DNA from: Streptomyces fradiae ATCC 10745 = DSM 40063
GTDB lineage: Bacteria > Actinomycetota > Actinomycetes > Streptomycetales > Streptomycetaceae
Reading direction: 5' to 3'
Length of the DNA stretch: 64,000 nucleotides
NCBI RefSeq assembly: GCF_008704425.1
Contig: NZ_CP023696.1
Location: 3,644,501-3,708,500, forward strand
Shown: one piece after another, positions 9,013 through 16,747 of the stretch
Layout: each line of letters starts with the position of its first letter
Position numbering within the stretch: position 1 is the first letter of the stretch
Translations under genes and position numbers: made by a program
The notes under the pieces: generated by a model
Database searches by the model: none
What the model saw: the letters and a program-made list of their open reading frames with translations, nothing else
Told to the model about the DNA's origin: nothing

Positions 9013-9307
9013 CGCCGGCGGTGGCGAGGCCGGCGCGCGCCGACCACGCCGGTGTGCGGCACGCCCACGGCGGCCGGAGGCATCCGCCGGGGGCGTTCGG
9101 AGGCATCCGCGGGGAGCGTCCGGAGGCGTCCGCGGGGGGCGTCCGGAGGGGCCATGGCGGCGGCCGGGGGTGCCGCGGCGGCTTGTTGCGCGTCCGTGAC
9201 GACGGGCGGGGCTCCCGGCGCACGGGCGATGCTTTAGCCTCCCTTTACATCAGCGTCCATCAAGCACACCTGCCGATGTGTCGCTTGTCGTACAAACGGG
9301 GGGTCGC

Positions 9308-10198
9308 ATGTTCGTTCTGTCCATCCTGCTGCTCATAGCGGCGGTGGTGCTCTACTTCGTCGGGCGGGCCGCCGAAGGCCGCACCGGCTTCCGGCTCGGC
9401 GCGCTCGGCGCGCTGCTGGCCGGCCTCTTCGCGGGCGTCGTCAGCTGCGTGCACGTCGTCGGCGCGTACGAGGTCGGCGTCCCGGTGACCTTCGGCAAGG
9501 TCGGCACGCCCATGCACCCGGGCGTCAACGTCATCTCGCCGTTCACCAGCGTCACCAGCTTCTCCACCCGTCCCGTCGACCTCAGCCTGTCCGACAAGGA
9601 CGTGGTGGAGGTCCGCTCCTCGCAGGGCGGGGTGATGTACGCGGAGCTGACCGTCAAGTGGGCGGTCAAGCCGACCAAGGCGGTCGAGCTGTACCGGCTC
9701 GCGGGCAACGAGGCGGCCATCCAGCAGCGGCTGGTCTTCCCGGACAGCCGCGAGATCGTGCGCAACGTCTTCGCGCGCCACACCAGCGAGGAGGGCTACA
9801 CGTCCGCCCGCGAGAAGATCAACGCGGAGATCGGTGAGCTGATCAAGGAGCGCCTGGCGCCCCGCGGCATCGACGTGACCACCGTGAACCTGCGGAACGT
9901 GAAGCCGTCGGAGCAGCTGCAGGACCAGATCGACCGCAAGATCCAGCAGCAGCAGGCCACCGAGCGGGCCCAGGAGGCGGCCCGTACGGCCACGGCCGAG
10001 GCCGAGCGGCGCCGGATCGAGGCGGAGGGCATCGCCCGCGCCAACAAGATCCTCAACGACTCGCTCACCGACAAGGTGCTGCTCAACCAGTGCATCGACG
10101 CCTACAAGGAGGCCGCGGCGAAGAACCCGGTCTACGCGGTGCCGTGCGGCGGCGGCAGCGGTACGCCGGTGATCGTGGACGGCACCAAGAAGGACTGA
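9308..10198 (+). CDS. SPFH/band 7 (prohibitin-like) membrane protein
   Basis: SPFH-domain protein of 296 residues. Two hydrophobic segments (about residues 3-19 and 30-50) precede the band 7 domain, which shows EVGVPVTFGKV and RPVDLSLSDKD. A long helical Gln/Ala/Glu-rich region follows (IQQQQATERAQEAARTATAEAERRRIEAEG). Such proteins assemble into large membrane-bound rings. I chose ATG 9308, preceded by GGGGGG. An upstream GTG at 9278 would add ten residues before the membrane segment. It is followed by an intrinsic terminator. The 295-base gap before it (9013-9307) holds GC-rich GGAGGCATCCGCG-like repeats and no gene. Confidence 0.85.
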   Translation: MFVLSILLLIAAVVLYFVGRAAEGRTGFRLGALGALLAGLFAGVVSCVHVVGAYEVGVPVTFGKVGTPMHPGVNVISPFTSVTSFSTRPVDLSLSDKDVVEVRSSQGGVMYAELTVKWAVKPTKAVELYRLAGNEAAIQQRLVFPDSREIVRNVFARHTSEEGYTSAREKINAEIGELIKERLAPRGIDVTTVNLRNVKPSEQLQDQIDRKIQQQQATERAQEAARTATAEAERRRIEAEGIARANKILNDSLTDKVLLNQCIDAYKEAAAKNPVYAVPCGGGSGTPVIVDGTKKD

Positions 10199-10222
10199 CG
10201 CGCCACCGGGCCGTACGCGTGT

Positions 10223-10259
10223 GAAGGCCCGCCCCGCGGTGACTGCGGGGCGGGCCTTC
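10223..10259 (+). terminator. Intrinsic terminator after SPFH gene
   Basis: Perfect 15-bp arms (10223-10237 and 10245-10259) with a seven-base loop, starting 25 bases after the SPFH stop. Confidence 0.8.
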
Positions 10260-10299
10260 GTCTGTGCGTACGGGGGCCGAGGTGCGTCGGCGCCGACGC

Positions 10300-10430
10300 G
10301 CGCGCGTACGGGAGGCGACCCCGCGCGCGTACCGGAGGCGATCCCGCGCGCGTACGGGAGGCGACCCCGCGCGCGTACCGGAGGCGATCCCGCGCGCGTA
10401 CGGGAGGCGACCCCGCGCGCGTAGGAGGCG
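10300..10430. repeat. 23-bp tandem repeat, six copies with alternating variants
   Basis: The core GCGCGCGTAC recurs with an exact 23-base period (GT at 10307, 10330, 10353, 10376, 10399, 10422). Copies 1, 3 and 5 continue GGGAGGCGACC; copies 2 and 4 continue CGGAGGCGATC. The higher-order unit is therefore 46 bases. The sixth copy is truncated. It sits between the SPFH terminator and the 3' end of crp. Confidence 0.9.
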
Positions 10431-10564
10431 CCGAGGCGCGCGTGCGGGACCGGGGGCCGCGCCCGGCGCGCCGTATCCGGCGGGCGGGCATGCGGGGCCG
10501 GGGCCCCACCGGGCGGGCGGCACCGGCGCCGTACCCCGGCGGGGCGGGGCGCCGGTCCGGTGGC

Positions 10565-11239
10565 TCAGCGGGAGCGCTTCGCCAGGCGCTCGACGTCCAG
10601 CAGGATCACGGCGCGCGCCTCCAGGCGCAGCCAGCCGCGGCCCGCGAAGTCGGCCAGCGCCTTGTTGACGGTCTCGCGGGAGGCGCCGACGAGCTGGGCC
10701 AGCTCCTCCTGCGTCAGGTCGTGCACCACGTGGATGCCCTCCTCCGACTGCACGCCGAACCGGCGCGACAGGTCGAGCAGGGCCCGCGCGACACGGCCCG
10801 GCACGTCGGAGAAGACCAGGTCGGACATCTGGTCGTTGGTCTTGCGCAGGCGGCGGGCGACGGCGCGCAGCAGGGCCGAGGCCACCTCGGGGCGGGCGTT
10901 CAGCCAGGGCTGGAGGTCACCGTGGCCGAGGCCGAGCAGCTTCACCTCGGTCAGCGCGGTCGCCGTGGCCGTACGGGGGCCCGGGTCGAACAGGGACAGC
11001 TCGCCGATCAGCTCGCCCGGACCGAGGACGGCGAGCATGTTCTCGCGGCCGTCGGGGGACGTGCGGTGGAGCTTGACCTTGCCCTCGGTGACCACGTAGA
11101 GCCGGTCGCCCGGGTCGCCTTCGTGGAAGAGGGCGTCGCCGCGGGCGAGCGTCACCTCACTCATCGAGGCGCGGAGCTCCGCGGCCTGCTCGTCATCGAG
11201 CGCCGCGAAGAGCGGGGCGCGCCGCAGAACGTCGTCCAC
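10565..11239 (-). CDS. crp: Crp/Fnr-family regulator Crp
   Basis: Transcription regulator of 224 residues. The N-terminal cyclic-nucleotide-binding domain includes LGPGELIGELSLFDPGPRTATATA, the phosphate-binding cassette region. The C-terminal winged helix carries LTQEELAQLVGASRETVNKALADF as its helix-turn-helix. Length and context match Streptomyces Crp, which in S. coelicolor controls germination, development and many antibiotic clusters; the mycobacterial counterpart is Rv3676. It starts at GTG 11239, with AGGAGTGAA ending eight bases upstream. A perfect match to the published Crp consensus lies in its upstream region at 11367-11380, suggesting autoregulation. Confidence 0.94.
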   Translation of the reverse strand: MDDVLRRAPLFAALDDEQAAELRASMSEVTLARGDALFHEGDPGDRLYVVTEGKVKLHRTSPDGRENMLAVLGPGELIGELSLFDPGPRTATATALTEVKLLGLGHGDLQPWLNARPEVASALLRAVARRLRKTNDQMSDLVFSDVPGRVARALLDLSRRFGVQSEEGIHVVHDLTQEELAQLVGASRETVNKALADFAGRGWLRLEARAVILLDVERLAKRSR

Positions 11240-11366
11240 GAGTTCACTCCTATGTCGACCTGCTCAGGGACGTTGGTCCCCATGATGCCGGACCGCGCGG
11301 CCCTCTTCCGGGGACGGAGCGCGACGCGGGCCCCTCCCGGGGGCCCGCCTCCGCCGGCCGACTGCC

Positions 11367-11380
11367 GTGCGATCAGTCAC
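11367..11380. promoter_or_regulatory. Candidate Crp-binding site
   Basis: GTGCGATCAGTCAC fits the Streptomyces Crp consensus GTG-N6-GNCAC exactly. It lies in the 247-bp divergent gap between crp and nth, 127 bases before the crp start codon. Confidence 0.55.
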
Positions 11381-11486
11381 ACCAAGTCTGACGTACCGGT
11401 ACGGGTGCCCCCACGCCAGGGGCCCGATCGGGTCCACATCGCCGGTGTCCAGGGCGGATGTCGGTGGTGGCGCTTAGGCTGGCCGG

Positions 11487-12422
11487 GTGTCCAATTCGCC
11501 GGTGAGAGCGCACGCCGAGGGGGCCGGGAGCATGCCAGGGGAGCAGAATTCCGCTGTGGGCGAACAAGCCCCGGCGTCGGCTGGAAAGACCGCGCGGAAG
11601 CGCGTGAAGGCGACGAAGAAGGCGAGCGGGCCGGAATCGCGCCTCGCCCTGGTGCGCCGCGCGCGGCGGATCAACCGCGAACTGGCCGAGGTGTACCCGT
11701 ACGCCCATCCCGAGCTGGACTTCCGCAGCCCCTTCGAGCTTCTCGTCGCGACCGTCCTGTCGGCGCAGACGACCGACCTGCGGGTGAACCAGACGACGCC
11801 GGCGCTCTTCGCCAGGTATCCCACCCCGGAGGACCTGGCGGCGGCCGTGCCCGAGGAGCTGGAGGAGATCATCCGGCCCACCGGCTTCTTCCGCGCCAAG
11901 GCCCGCTCCCTGATCGGCCTGTCCACGGCCCTGCGGGACCGGTTCGGCGGCGAGGTGCCGGGCCGGCTGGAGGATCTGGTCACGCTGCCGGGCGTCGGCC
12001 GCAAGACGGCGAACGTCGTCCTCGGGAACGCCTTCGGGGTGCCCGGGATCACCGTCGACACGCACTTCGGGCGGCTGGTGCGCCGGTGGAAGTGGACGGA
12101 CGAGGAGGACCCGGAGAAGGTCGAGGCCGTCGTCTGCGACCTGTTCCCGAAGGCCGACTGGACGATGCTGTCCCACCGGGTGATCTTCCACGGCCGCCGC
12201 ATCTGCCACGCCCGCAGGCCCGCGTGCGGCGCCTGCCCGATCGCACCGCTCTGCCCCGCGTACGGCGAGGGCGAGACGGACCCGGAGAAGGCGAAGAAGC
12301 TGCTCAAGTACGAGATGGGCGGGTATCCGGGGCAGCGCCTGGCCCCGCCCCCGGACTTTCCGGGCCGCCCGGCCGCCCCGCTGGGCACGGGCGACGCGGA
12401 TGAAGCCCGGGAGGCGGTCTGA
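11487..12422 (+). CDS. nth: Endonuclease III (DNA glycosylase/AP lyase)
   Basis: Base-excision repair enzyme that removes oxidised pyrimidines and nicks abasic sites. The helix-hairpin-helix [12 protein letters not shown] carries the catalytic lysine, and TVDTHFGR carries the catalytic aspartate. The C-terminal iron-sulfur cluster has cysteines spaced C-x6-C-x2-C-x5-C ([18 protein letters not shown]). The protein is 311 residues from GTG 11487. TAGGCT lies six bases before that GTG, as for a leaderless transcript. ATG 11532 is an alternative start, since the first ~50 residues are an unconserved Lys/Ala-rich leader. It lies divergent from crp and upstream of a Nudix gene, as in mycobacteria. 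Confidence 0.93.
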   Translation: MSNSPVRAHAEGAGSMPGEQNSAVGEQAPASAGKTARKRVKATKKASGPESRLALVRRARRINRELAEVYPYAHPELDFRSPFELLVATVLSAQTTDLRVNQTTPALFARYPTPEDLAAAVPEELEEIIRPTGFFRAKARSLIGLSTALRDRFGGEVPGRLEDLVTLPGVGRKTANVVLGNAFGVPGITVDTHFGRLVRRWKWTDEEDPEKVEAVVCDLFPKADWTMLSHRVIFHGRRICHARRPACGACPIAPLCPAYGEGETDPEKAKKLLKYEMGGYPGQRLAPPPDFPGRPAAPLGTGDADEAREAV

Positions 12423-12474
12423 CCGGGCGGAACGATCGGAGGGCCGGCAGGCGTTGGGTGAGCTGGGGGTGCCA

Positions 12475-13419
12475 ATGACGCGCGCGAGAGAAGAGGCCGG
12501 GGCCGGTGGCGCCCCGCCGCGGGACGGCGGCGCCGGTCCGCGCGGCGGTGGCGCGGGTCCGCGGGGACGCGGTGCCGGGCCTCGGGGCGGTGGTGCCGGT
12601 CCGGCCGGCGGTGACGCGGCTGCGCCTGGCGCGGGCGCCGTGTCGCGGGACGGCGGTGGGGCCGGTCCGCCGGGCGGCCGTGCCACGCCGCGGGGCGAAG
12701 GCGCCGGCCGGCCGGCGGGCGGCGCCGATCCGCAGGCGGGCGGCGCCGATCCGGTGCCCGTCGAGGTCACGGTCGAAGGGCTGCCCGGCTGGCTGGAGCC
12801 CGTGGCCAAGGCGGCGCACACGGTCGCGCCCGAGCAGCTCAGCCGTTTCCTGCCGCCGCCGCAGGGCGGGCGCCAGGCGGCCGTCCTGATCCTCTTCGGC
12901 GAGGGCGCGCGCGGCCCCGAACTGCTGCTGATGGAGCGCGCCGGGACGCTCCGCTCCCACGCGGGGCAGCCGTCCTTCCCCGGCGGCGCCCTCGACCCCG
13001 AGGACGGCGACCCGGCGACGTACGGCCCGCTGCGCGCCGCGCTGCGCGAAGCCCGCGAGGAGACCGGCCTCGACCCCTCGGGCGTCCAGGTCTTCTCCGC
13101 GCTGCCCCGCCTCTACATTCCGGTGAGCGGCTTCGTCGTCACGCCCGTGCTCGGCTGGTGGCGGGAGCCGAGCCCGGTGGGCGCGGTGGACCCGGCCGAG
13201 ACGGCGCGGGTCTTCACCGCGTCGGTGGCGGACCTGGCGGATCCCGCGAACCGCTCCATGGCCGTCCACCCCAGCGGTTACAAGGGCCCCGCGTTCCTGG
13301 TGGAGTCCGCGCTCGTCTGGGGCTTCACGGCGGGGCTGATCGACCGGCTCCTGCACTTCGCCGGGTGGGAGGAGCCGTGGGACCGGGGGCGCATGGTCCC
13401 GCTCGACTGGCGTGCATGA
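12475..13419 (+). CDS. CoA pyrophosphatase-type Nudix hydrolase with Gly-Pro-rich N-terminus
   Basis: A 314-residue protein. The catalytic half (about residues 95-314) has the CoA-family signature LLLMERAGTLRSHAGQPSFPGG and the Nudix helix LREAREETGL, so it probably hydrolyses CoA or its oxidised forms. The first ~90 residues are low complexity, built of GAGPRG-type repeats, and are not part of the family. I chose ATG 12475, with GGGGG at suitable spacing, 52 bases after nth. An ATG at 12400 would overlap nth and lengthen the odd leader. Mycobacterial Rv3672c occupies the same position. Confidence 0.86.
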   Translation: MTRAREEAGAGGAPPRDGGAGPRGGGAGPRGRGAGPRGGGAGPAGGDAAAPGAGAVSRDGGGAGPPGGRATPRGEGAGRPAGGADPQAGGADPVPVEVTVEGLPGWLEPVAKAAHTVAPEQLSRFLPPPQGGRQAAVLILFGEGARGPELLLMERAGTLRSHAGQPSFPGGALDPEDGDPATYGPLRAALREAREETGLDPSGVQVFSALPRLYIPVSGFVVTPVLGWWREPSPVGAVDPAETARVFTASVADLADPANRSMAVHPSGYKGPAFLVESALVWGFTAGLIDRLLHFAGWEEPWDRGRMVPLDWRA

Positions 13420-13485
13420 CAGGCTGACCGCTGGGCTCCGCAGCCGTACGGGGCCGCCGGAGACGAATCTGCGAGGCTGACGACG

Positions 13486-14685
13486 GTGAACGTGCTGGAC
13501 ATCCTGCTGCTGGTCGCCGCCGTGTGGTTCGCGATCGTCGGATACCGACAGGGGTTCGTGGTCGGCATCCTGTCCGTGATCGGTTTCCTCGGGGGCGGGC
13601 TCGCCGCCGTCTACCTGCTGCCGCTCGTGTGGGGGCCCCTCACCGGTGACGCCGAGGTGTCCACCACCGCGGCCATCGTGGCCATCGCCGTCGTGCTGGT
13701 CTTCGCCTCCGTCGGGCAGACCCTCACCACCCACCTGGGCAACAGGCTGCGCGGCCACATCAGCTGGTCGCCGGCCCGCGCCCTCGACGCGACGGGCGGT
13801 GCGCTGGTCAACGTGGTGGCGATGCTCGTCGTCGCCTGGATCATCGGCGCCCTCCTCGCCAAGACGACGCTCCCGCCCTTCGGCAAGCAGGCCCGGGAGT
13901 CCCAGGTGCTGCAGGGCGTCACCCAGGTGATGCCGTTCGAGGCGACCGCGCTCTTCTCGGACTTCACGTCGATCCTCGCGCAGAACGGCTTCCCGCCGGT
14001 CTTCAGCCCCTTCGCCAACGAGCCCATCACGGAGGTCCTCCCGCCGGACCCGGCACTCGTCGACAGCCCCGTCGCCGCCCGGGCCAAGCAGTCCATCGTC
14101 AAGGTCGTCGGCACGGCCGGCGGCTGCGGCAAGGTCCTGGAGGGCACCGGCTTCGTCTTCGGCGAGCGCCGCGTCATGACCAACGCGCACGTGGTGGGCG
14201 GGGTGGACGAGCCGACCGTGCAGATAGGCGGTCAGGGCCGGCTGTACGACGCGACGGTCGTCCTCTACGACTGGCAGCGCGACATCGCCGTACTGGACGT
14301 GCCGGACCTGCGGGCGACGCCCCTGGAGTTCACCGAGGCGGACGCGCGCAGCGGCGACAACGCCATCGTCGCCGGCTTCCCGGAGAACGGCGCCTACGAC
14401 GTCCGCTCGGCCCGCGTCCGGGGCCGCATCAACGCCAACGGCCCCGACATCTACCAGCGCGGGGAGGTCCGCCGCGACGTGTACTCGCTGTACGCGACGG
14501 TCCGCCAGGGCAACTCGGGCGGGCCGCTCCTGACGGAGGACGGCAAGGTGTACGGCGTGATCTTCGCGCGCTCGCTGGACGACGCCAACACCGGGTACGC
14601 GCTGACGGTGGACGAGATCCGCGAGGACATCAGCCGCGGTCTGAGCGCCAACCAGCAGGTCGACAGCCAGAACTGCGCGCTCTGA
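13486..14685 (+). CDS. MarP-like membrane serine protease
   Basis: A 399-residue protein with four N-terminal hydrophobic segments (CvpA-like, residues 1-135) and a C-terminal trypsin-like domain. The catalytic triad is visible: His in MTNAHVVGG, Asp in RDIAVLDV, Ser in RQGNSGGPL. In mycobacteria MarP (Rv3671c) is a periplasmic protease needed for acid and oxidative stress resistance and cleaves the peptidoglycan hydrolase RipA. A paired cysteine in GGCGKV may form a regulatory disulfide as in MarP. It starts at GTG 13486 and follows the Nudix gene, as in mycobacteria. Confidence 0.9.
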   Translation: MNVLDILLLVAAVWFAIVGYRQGFVVGILSVIGFLGGGLAAVYLLPLVWGPLTGDAEVSTTAAIVAIAVVLVFASVGQTLTTHLGNRLRGHISWSPARALDATGGALVNVVAMLVVAWIIGALLAKTTLPPFGKQARESQVLQGVTQVMPFEATALFSDFTSILAQNGFPPVFSPFANEPITEVLPPDPALVDSPVAARAKQSIVKVVGTAGGCGKVLEGTGFVFGERRVMTNAHVVGGVDEPTVQIGGQGRLYDATVVLYDWQRDIAVLDVPDLRATPLEFTEADARSGDNAIVAGFPENGAYDVRSARVRGRINANGPDIYQRGEVRRDVYSLYATVRQGNSGGPLLTEDGKVYGVIFARSLDDANTGYALTVDEIREDISRGLSANQQVDSQNCAL

Positions 14686-15261
14686 CGGTCGCCGGCCGAC
14701 GGCCGGTCAGTGGGCCGGGCGCCGCCGCCGGGCCCCGCGGTCCGGGCTCCGTTCACCGCTGACGCGGCGCCGAGTCCGTGCGGCGCCGGGCTGTGCGATG
14801 CCGGGCCCGTACGGCGGCTTCGTCGGCGTACGGACGTGTCGTCGGCGTACGGAGGCGAGGCGGGCCCCGGTGCGGCGACGCCACCGGCGGGCGCGGGGAT
14901 GGCGCGGGACCGGCACGGGGCCTGCGCGCACGGCCGGTCAGTCGCGCTGGTGCCGGAGGCGGGCGGACACCCAGCGGGCACGGCGGCGCAGGATGTGCGG
15001 GATCCCGAGGCGGCCGTCCAGCTCCGGGTCACGCGGTCCGCCGCTCCTCTCGGGAGGCGGCACCGCGGCCGTGCGGCGGTTGCGTGCGGCGTCAACATGG
15101 TCGTGCGTCCAGCCCATACCCCGACGTGTGCCCGGGCCCCATGGTCGGTAACCTCCCGAGCGACGGCCAATCGGCCTATGCGCGGGGCATTTGGCCGATC
15201 GTGGGACCACGGTCCCCGCCGGTTCACGTCCCCTCGGCCGAACGGCCCGCGCGGCCCCGGC
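14686..15261. other. 576-base convergent gap with short direct repeats
   Basis: No gene is supported between the convergent marP-like and hydrolase genes. A small hairpin (CCGGCC-GAC-GGCCGG, 14692-14706) directly follows the protease stop and may terminate it. CGTCGGCGTACGGA is repeated at 14821 and 14840. Confidence 0.5.
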
Positions 15262-16218
15262 TCAGCGGTCCGGCTCGGGGTCCTTCAGCCAGTTGACGAG
15301 CTCCGAGGAGAAGGCCAGCGGGTCCTCCTCGTGCGGGTAGTGGCCCAGTCCGTCGAACAGGCGCCAGCGGTACGGGGCTTCGACGTACTCGCCGGAGCCC
15401 GCCGCGCTGCGGGTGCGCATCACCGGGTCGGCGGAGCCGTGCAGATGGAGCGTCGGCACGCGCACGGGGCGCTTCATGCGCCGGTTGAACTGGATGCCGT
15501 CCGGGCGGGCCAGCGAGCGGACCATCCAGCGGTACGGCTCGATGGAGCAGTGCGCGGTCGACGGGATCGACATCGCCCGGCGGTACACGTCCAGCGTCTC
15601 GTCGTCCGGCCCCGATGAGCCCGACGGGCCCGACGGCCCGGACCATTCGTGGATCAGCCTTCCCACGAGCGCCGCGCCGTCGGCGGCCAGCCGCCGCTCC
15701 GGCAGCCACGGGCGCTGGAAGCCCCACACGTACGAACCGGCGCGGGTCTGCGCGAAGTCGGAGAGCATCGCCGAGCGCCACCGCCGGGGGTGCGGCATCG
15801 ACGACACGGCCAGGCGCCGCACCAGCTTGGGCCGCATCACCGCGGCCGTCCACGCCAGGTACCCGCCCAGGTCGTGGCCGACCAGCGCCGCGTCGGGCTC
15901 GCCCAGGGACCGCACGACGCCGGTGATGTCGAGGGCCAGGTTCGCCGGGTCGTAGCCGCGCGGGGTGCGGTCGCTGCCGCCCACGCCCCGCAGGTCCATC
16001 GCCACGGCGCGGAAGCCCGCCTCCGCGAGCGCGGGCAGCTGGTGCCGCCAGGTCCACCAGAACTGCGGGAAGCCGTGCAGGAGCAGGACGAGCGGGCCGT
16101 CACCCATCTCCGCGATGTGGAACCGCGCCCCGTTCGCCGCCACGTCGCGGTGCGTCCACGGGCCGTCGATCCGGACGGGGCCGCCGGGGGCGCCGGTACT
16201 GCTCTCAGGGACGGTCAT
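15262..16218 (-). CDS. Alpha/beta hydrolase, epoxide-hydrolase-like
   Basis: An alpha/beta hydrolase of 318 residues. It has the oxyanion motif LLLHGFPQFWWTWRHQL, a nucleophile elbow VGHDLGGYLAW with aspartate as nucleophile, and a late histidine in GLGHYPHEEDP. An Asp nucleophile with HGFP is typical of epoxide hydrolases and haloalkane dehalogenases. Mycobacterial ephE (Rv3670) lies next to marP at the same place. ATG 16218 overlaps the stop of the Holin-X gene (ATGA). A Ser-Gly-Pro repeat (GPSGPSGSSGPDD) near residue 200 looks like a repeat-driven insertion in the cap region. Confidence 0.87.
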   Translation of the reverse strand: MTVPESSTGAPGGPVRIDGPWTHRDVAANGARFHIAEMGDGPLVLLLHGFPQFWWTWRHQLPALAEAGFRAVAMDLRGVGGSDRTPRGYDPANLALDITGVVRSLGEPDAALVGHDLGGYLAWTAAVMRPKLVRRLAVSSMPHPRRWRSAMLSDFAQTRAGSYVWGFQRPWLPERRLAADGAALVGRLIHEWSGPSGPSGSSGPDDETLDVYRRAMSIPSTAHCSIEPYRWMVRSLARPDGIQFNRRMKRPVRVPTLHLHGSADPVMRTRSAAGSGEYVEAPYRWRLFDGLGHYPHEEDPLAFSSELVNWLKDPEPDR

Positions 16219-16709
16219 GCGGACGAGCGTGCCACAACCGCCGCCTTCTCCCCGGCGGTCGGCCCCTCGGGGCGGGGGTGCGGCTTCACGTTCTGCAGCA
16301 CCGCGGCCGTCTGCTTCACGGACGCGGCGGTCTTCTGCGCACCCTTGCCGCGCTTCGCCTTCTTGGCGAACACCGCGCCGATCAGGCCGAGAAGACCCGC
16401 CACGACCACGTTGACGGCGAAGGACAGCAGGAAGCACACCGACAGGTGCCAGCCGGTCCACGCACGGAAGCCGTACGCGAGCGCAAAGCTCAGCATCGGC
16501 AGCGAGAACAGCAGCACCATGCCCGCGGCCGTGAACCCCATGCCGCTGACGGCGCCGCGCTTGACGTCCTGCCGGAGCTGGGCCTTGGCCAGCGCGATCT
16601 CGTCGTGCACGAGCGCGGACATCTCGGCGGTCGCGGAGGCGACCAACTGCCCGAGGTTGTCCTCCGCACCGCTTCCGGCGATACCGGTCCTCCCGGCGGG
16701 GTCGCTCAT
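16215..16709 (-). CDS. Holin-X/phage_holin_3_6 family membrane protein
   Basis: A 164-residue protein. It has an N-terminal amphipathic region (LGQLVASATAEMSALVHDEIALAKAQLRQD), two transmembrane helices (about residues 57-80 and 92-115), and a Lys/Ala-rich cytoplasmic tail. This is the layout of the actinobacterial Putative Holin-X family (Pfam Phage_holin_3_6). Despite the name these are chromosomal core proteins with no proven lytic role. Rv3669 is the likely mycobacterial counterpart. It starts at ATG 16709, with GGGAGCGAG upstream, and is coupled to the downstream hydrolase. Confidence 0.8.
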   Translation of the reverse strand: MSDPAGRTGIAGSGAEDNLGQLVASATAEMSALVHDEIALAKAQLRQDVKRGAVSGMGFTAAGMVLLFSLPMLSFALAYGFRAWTGWHLSVCFLLSFAVNVVVAGLLGLIGAVFAKKAKRGKGAQKTAASVKQTAAVLQNVKPHPRPEGPTAGEKAAVVARSSA

Positions 16710-16747
16710 CGTCTCGCTCCCTTACTCGTCTACGGTCCGACCTCAGA

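Noticed and set aside
10300-10430. CRISPR array
   Set aside because: The repeats are contiguous 23-mers with no unique spacers and no cas genes nearby. It is a simple tandem repeat.
16215-16709. Prophage remnant because of the holin family name
   Set aside because: The protein is a chromosomal Holin-X family member with conserved neighbours; there are no other phage genes.
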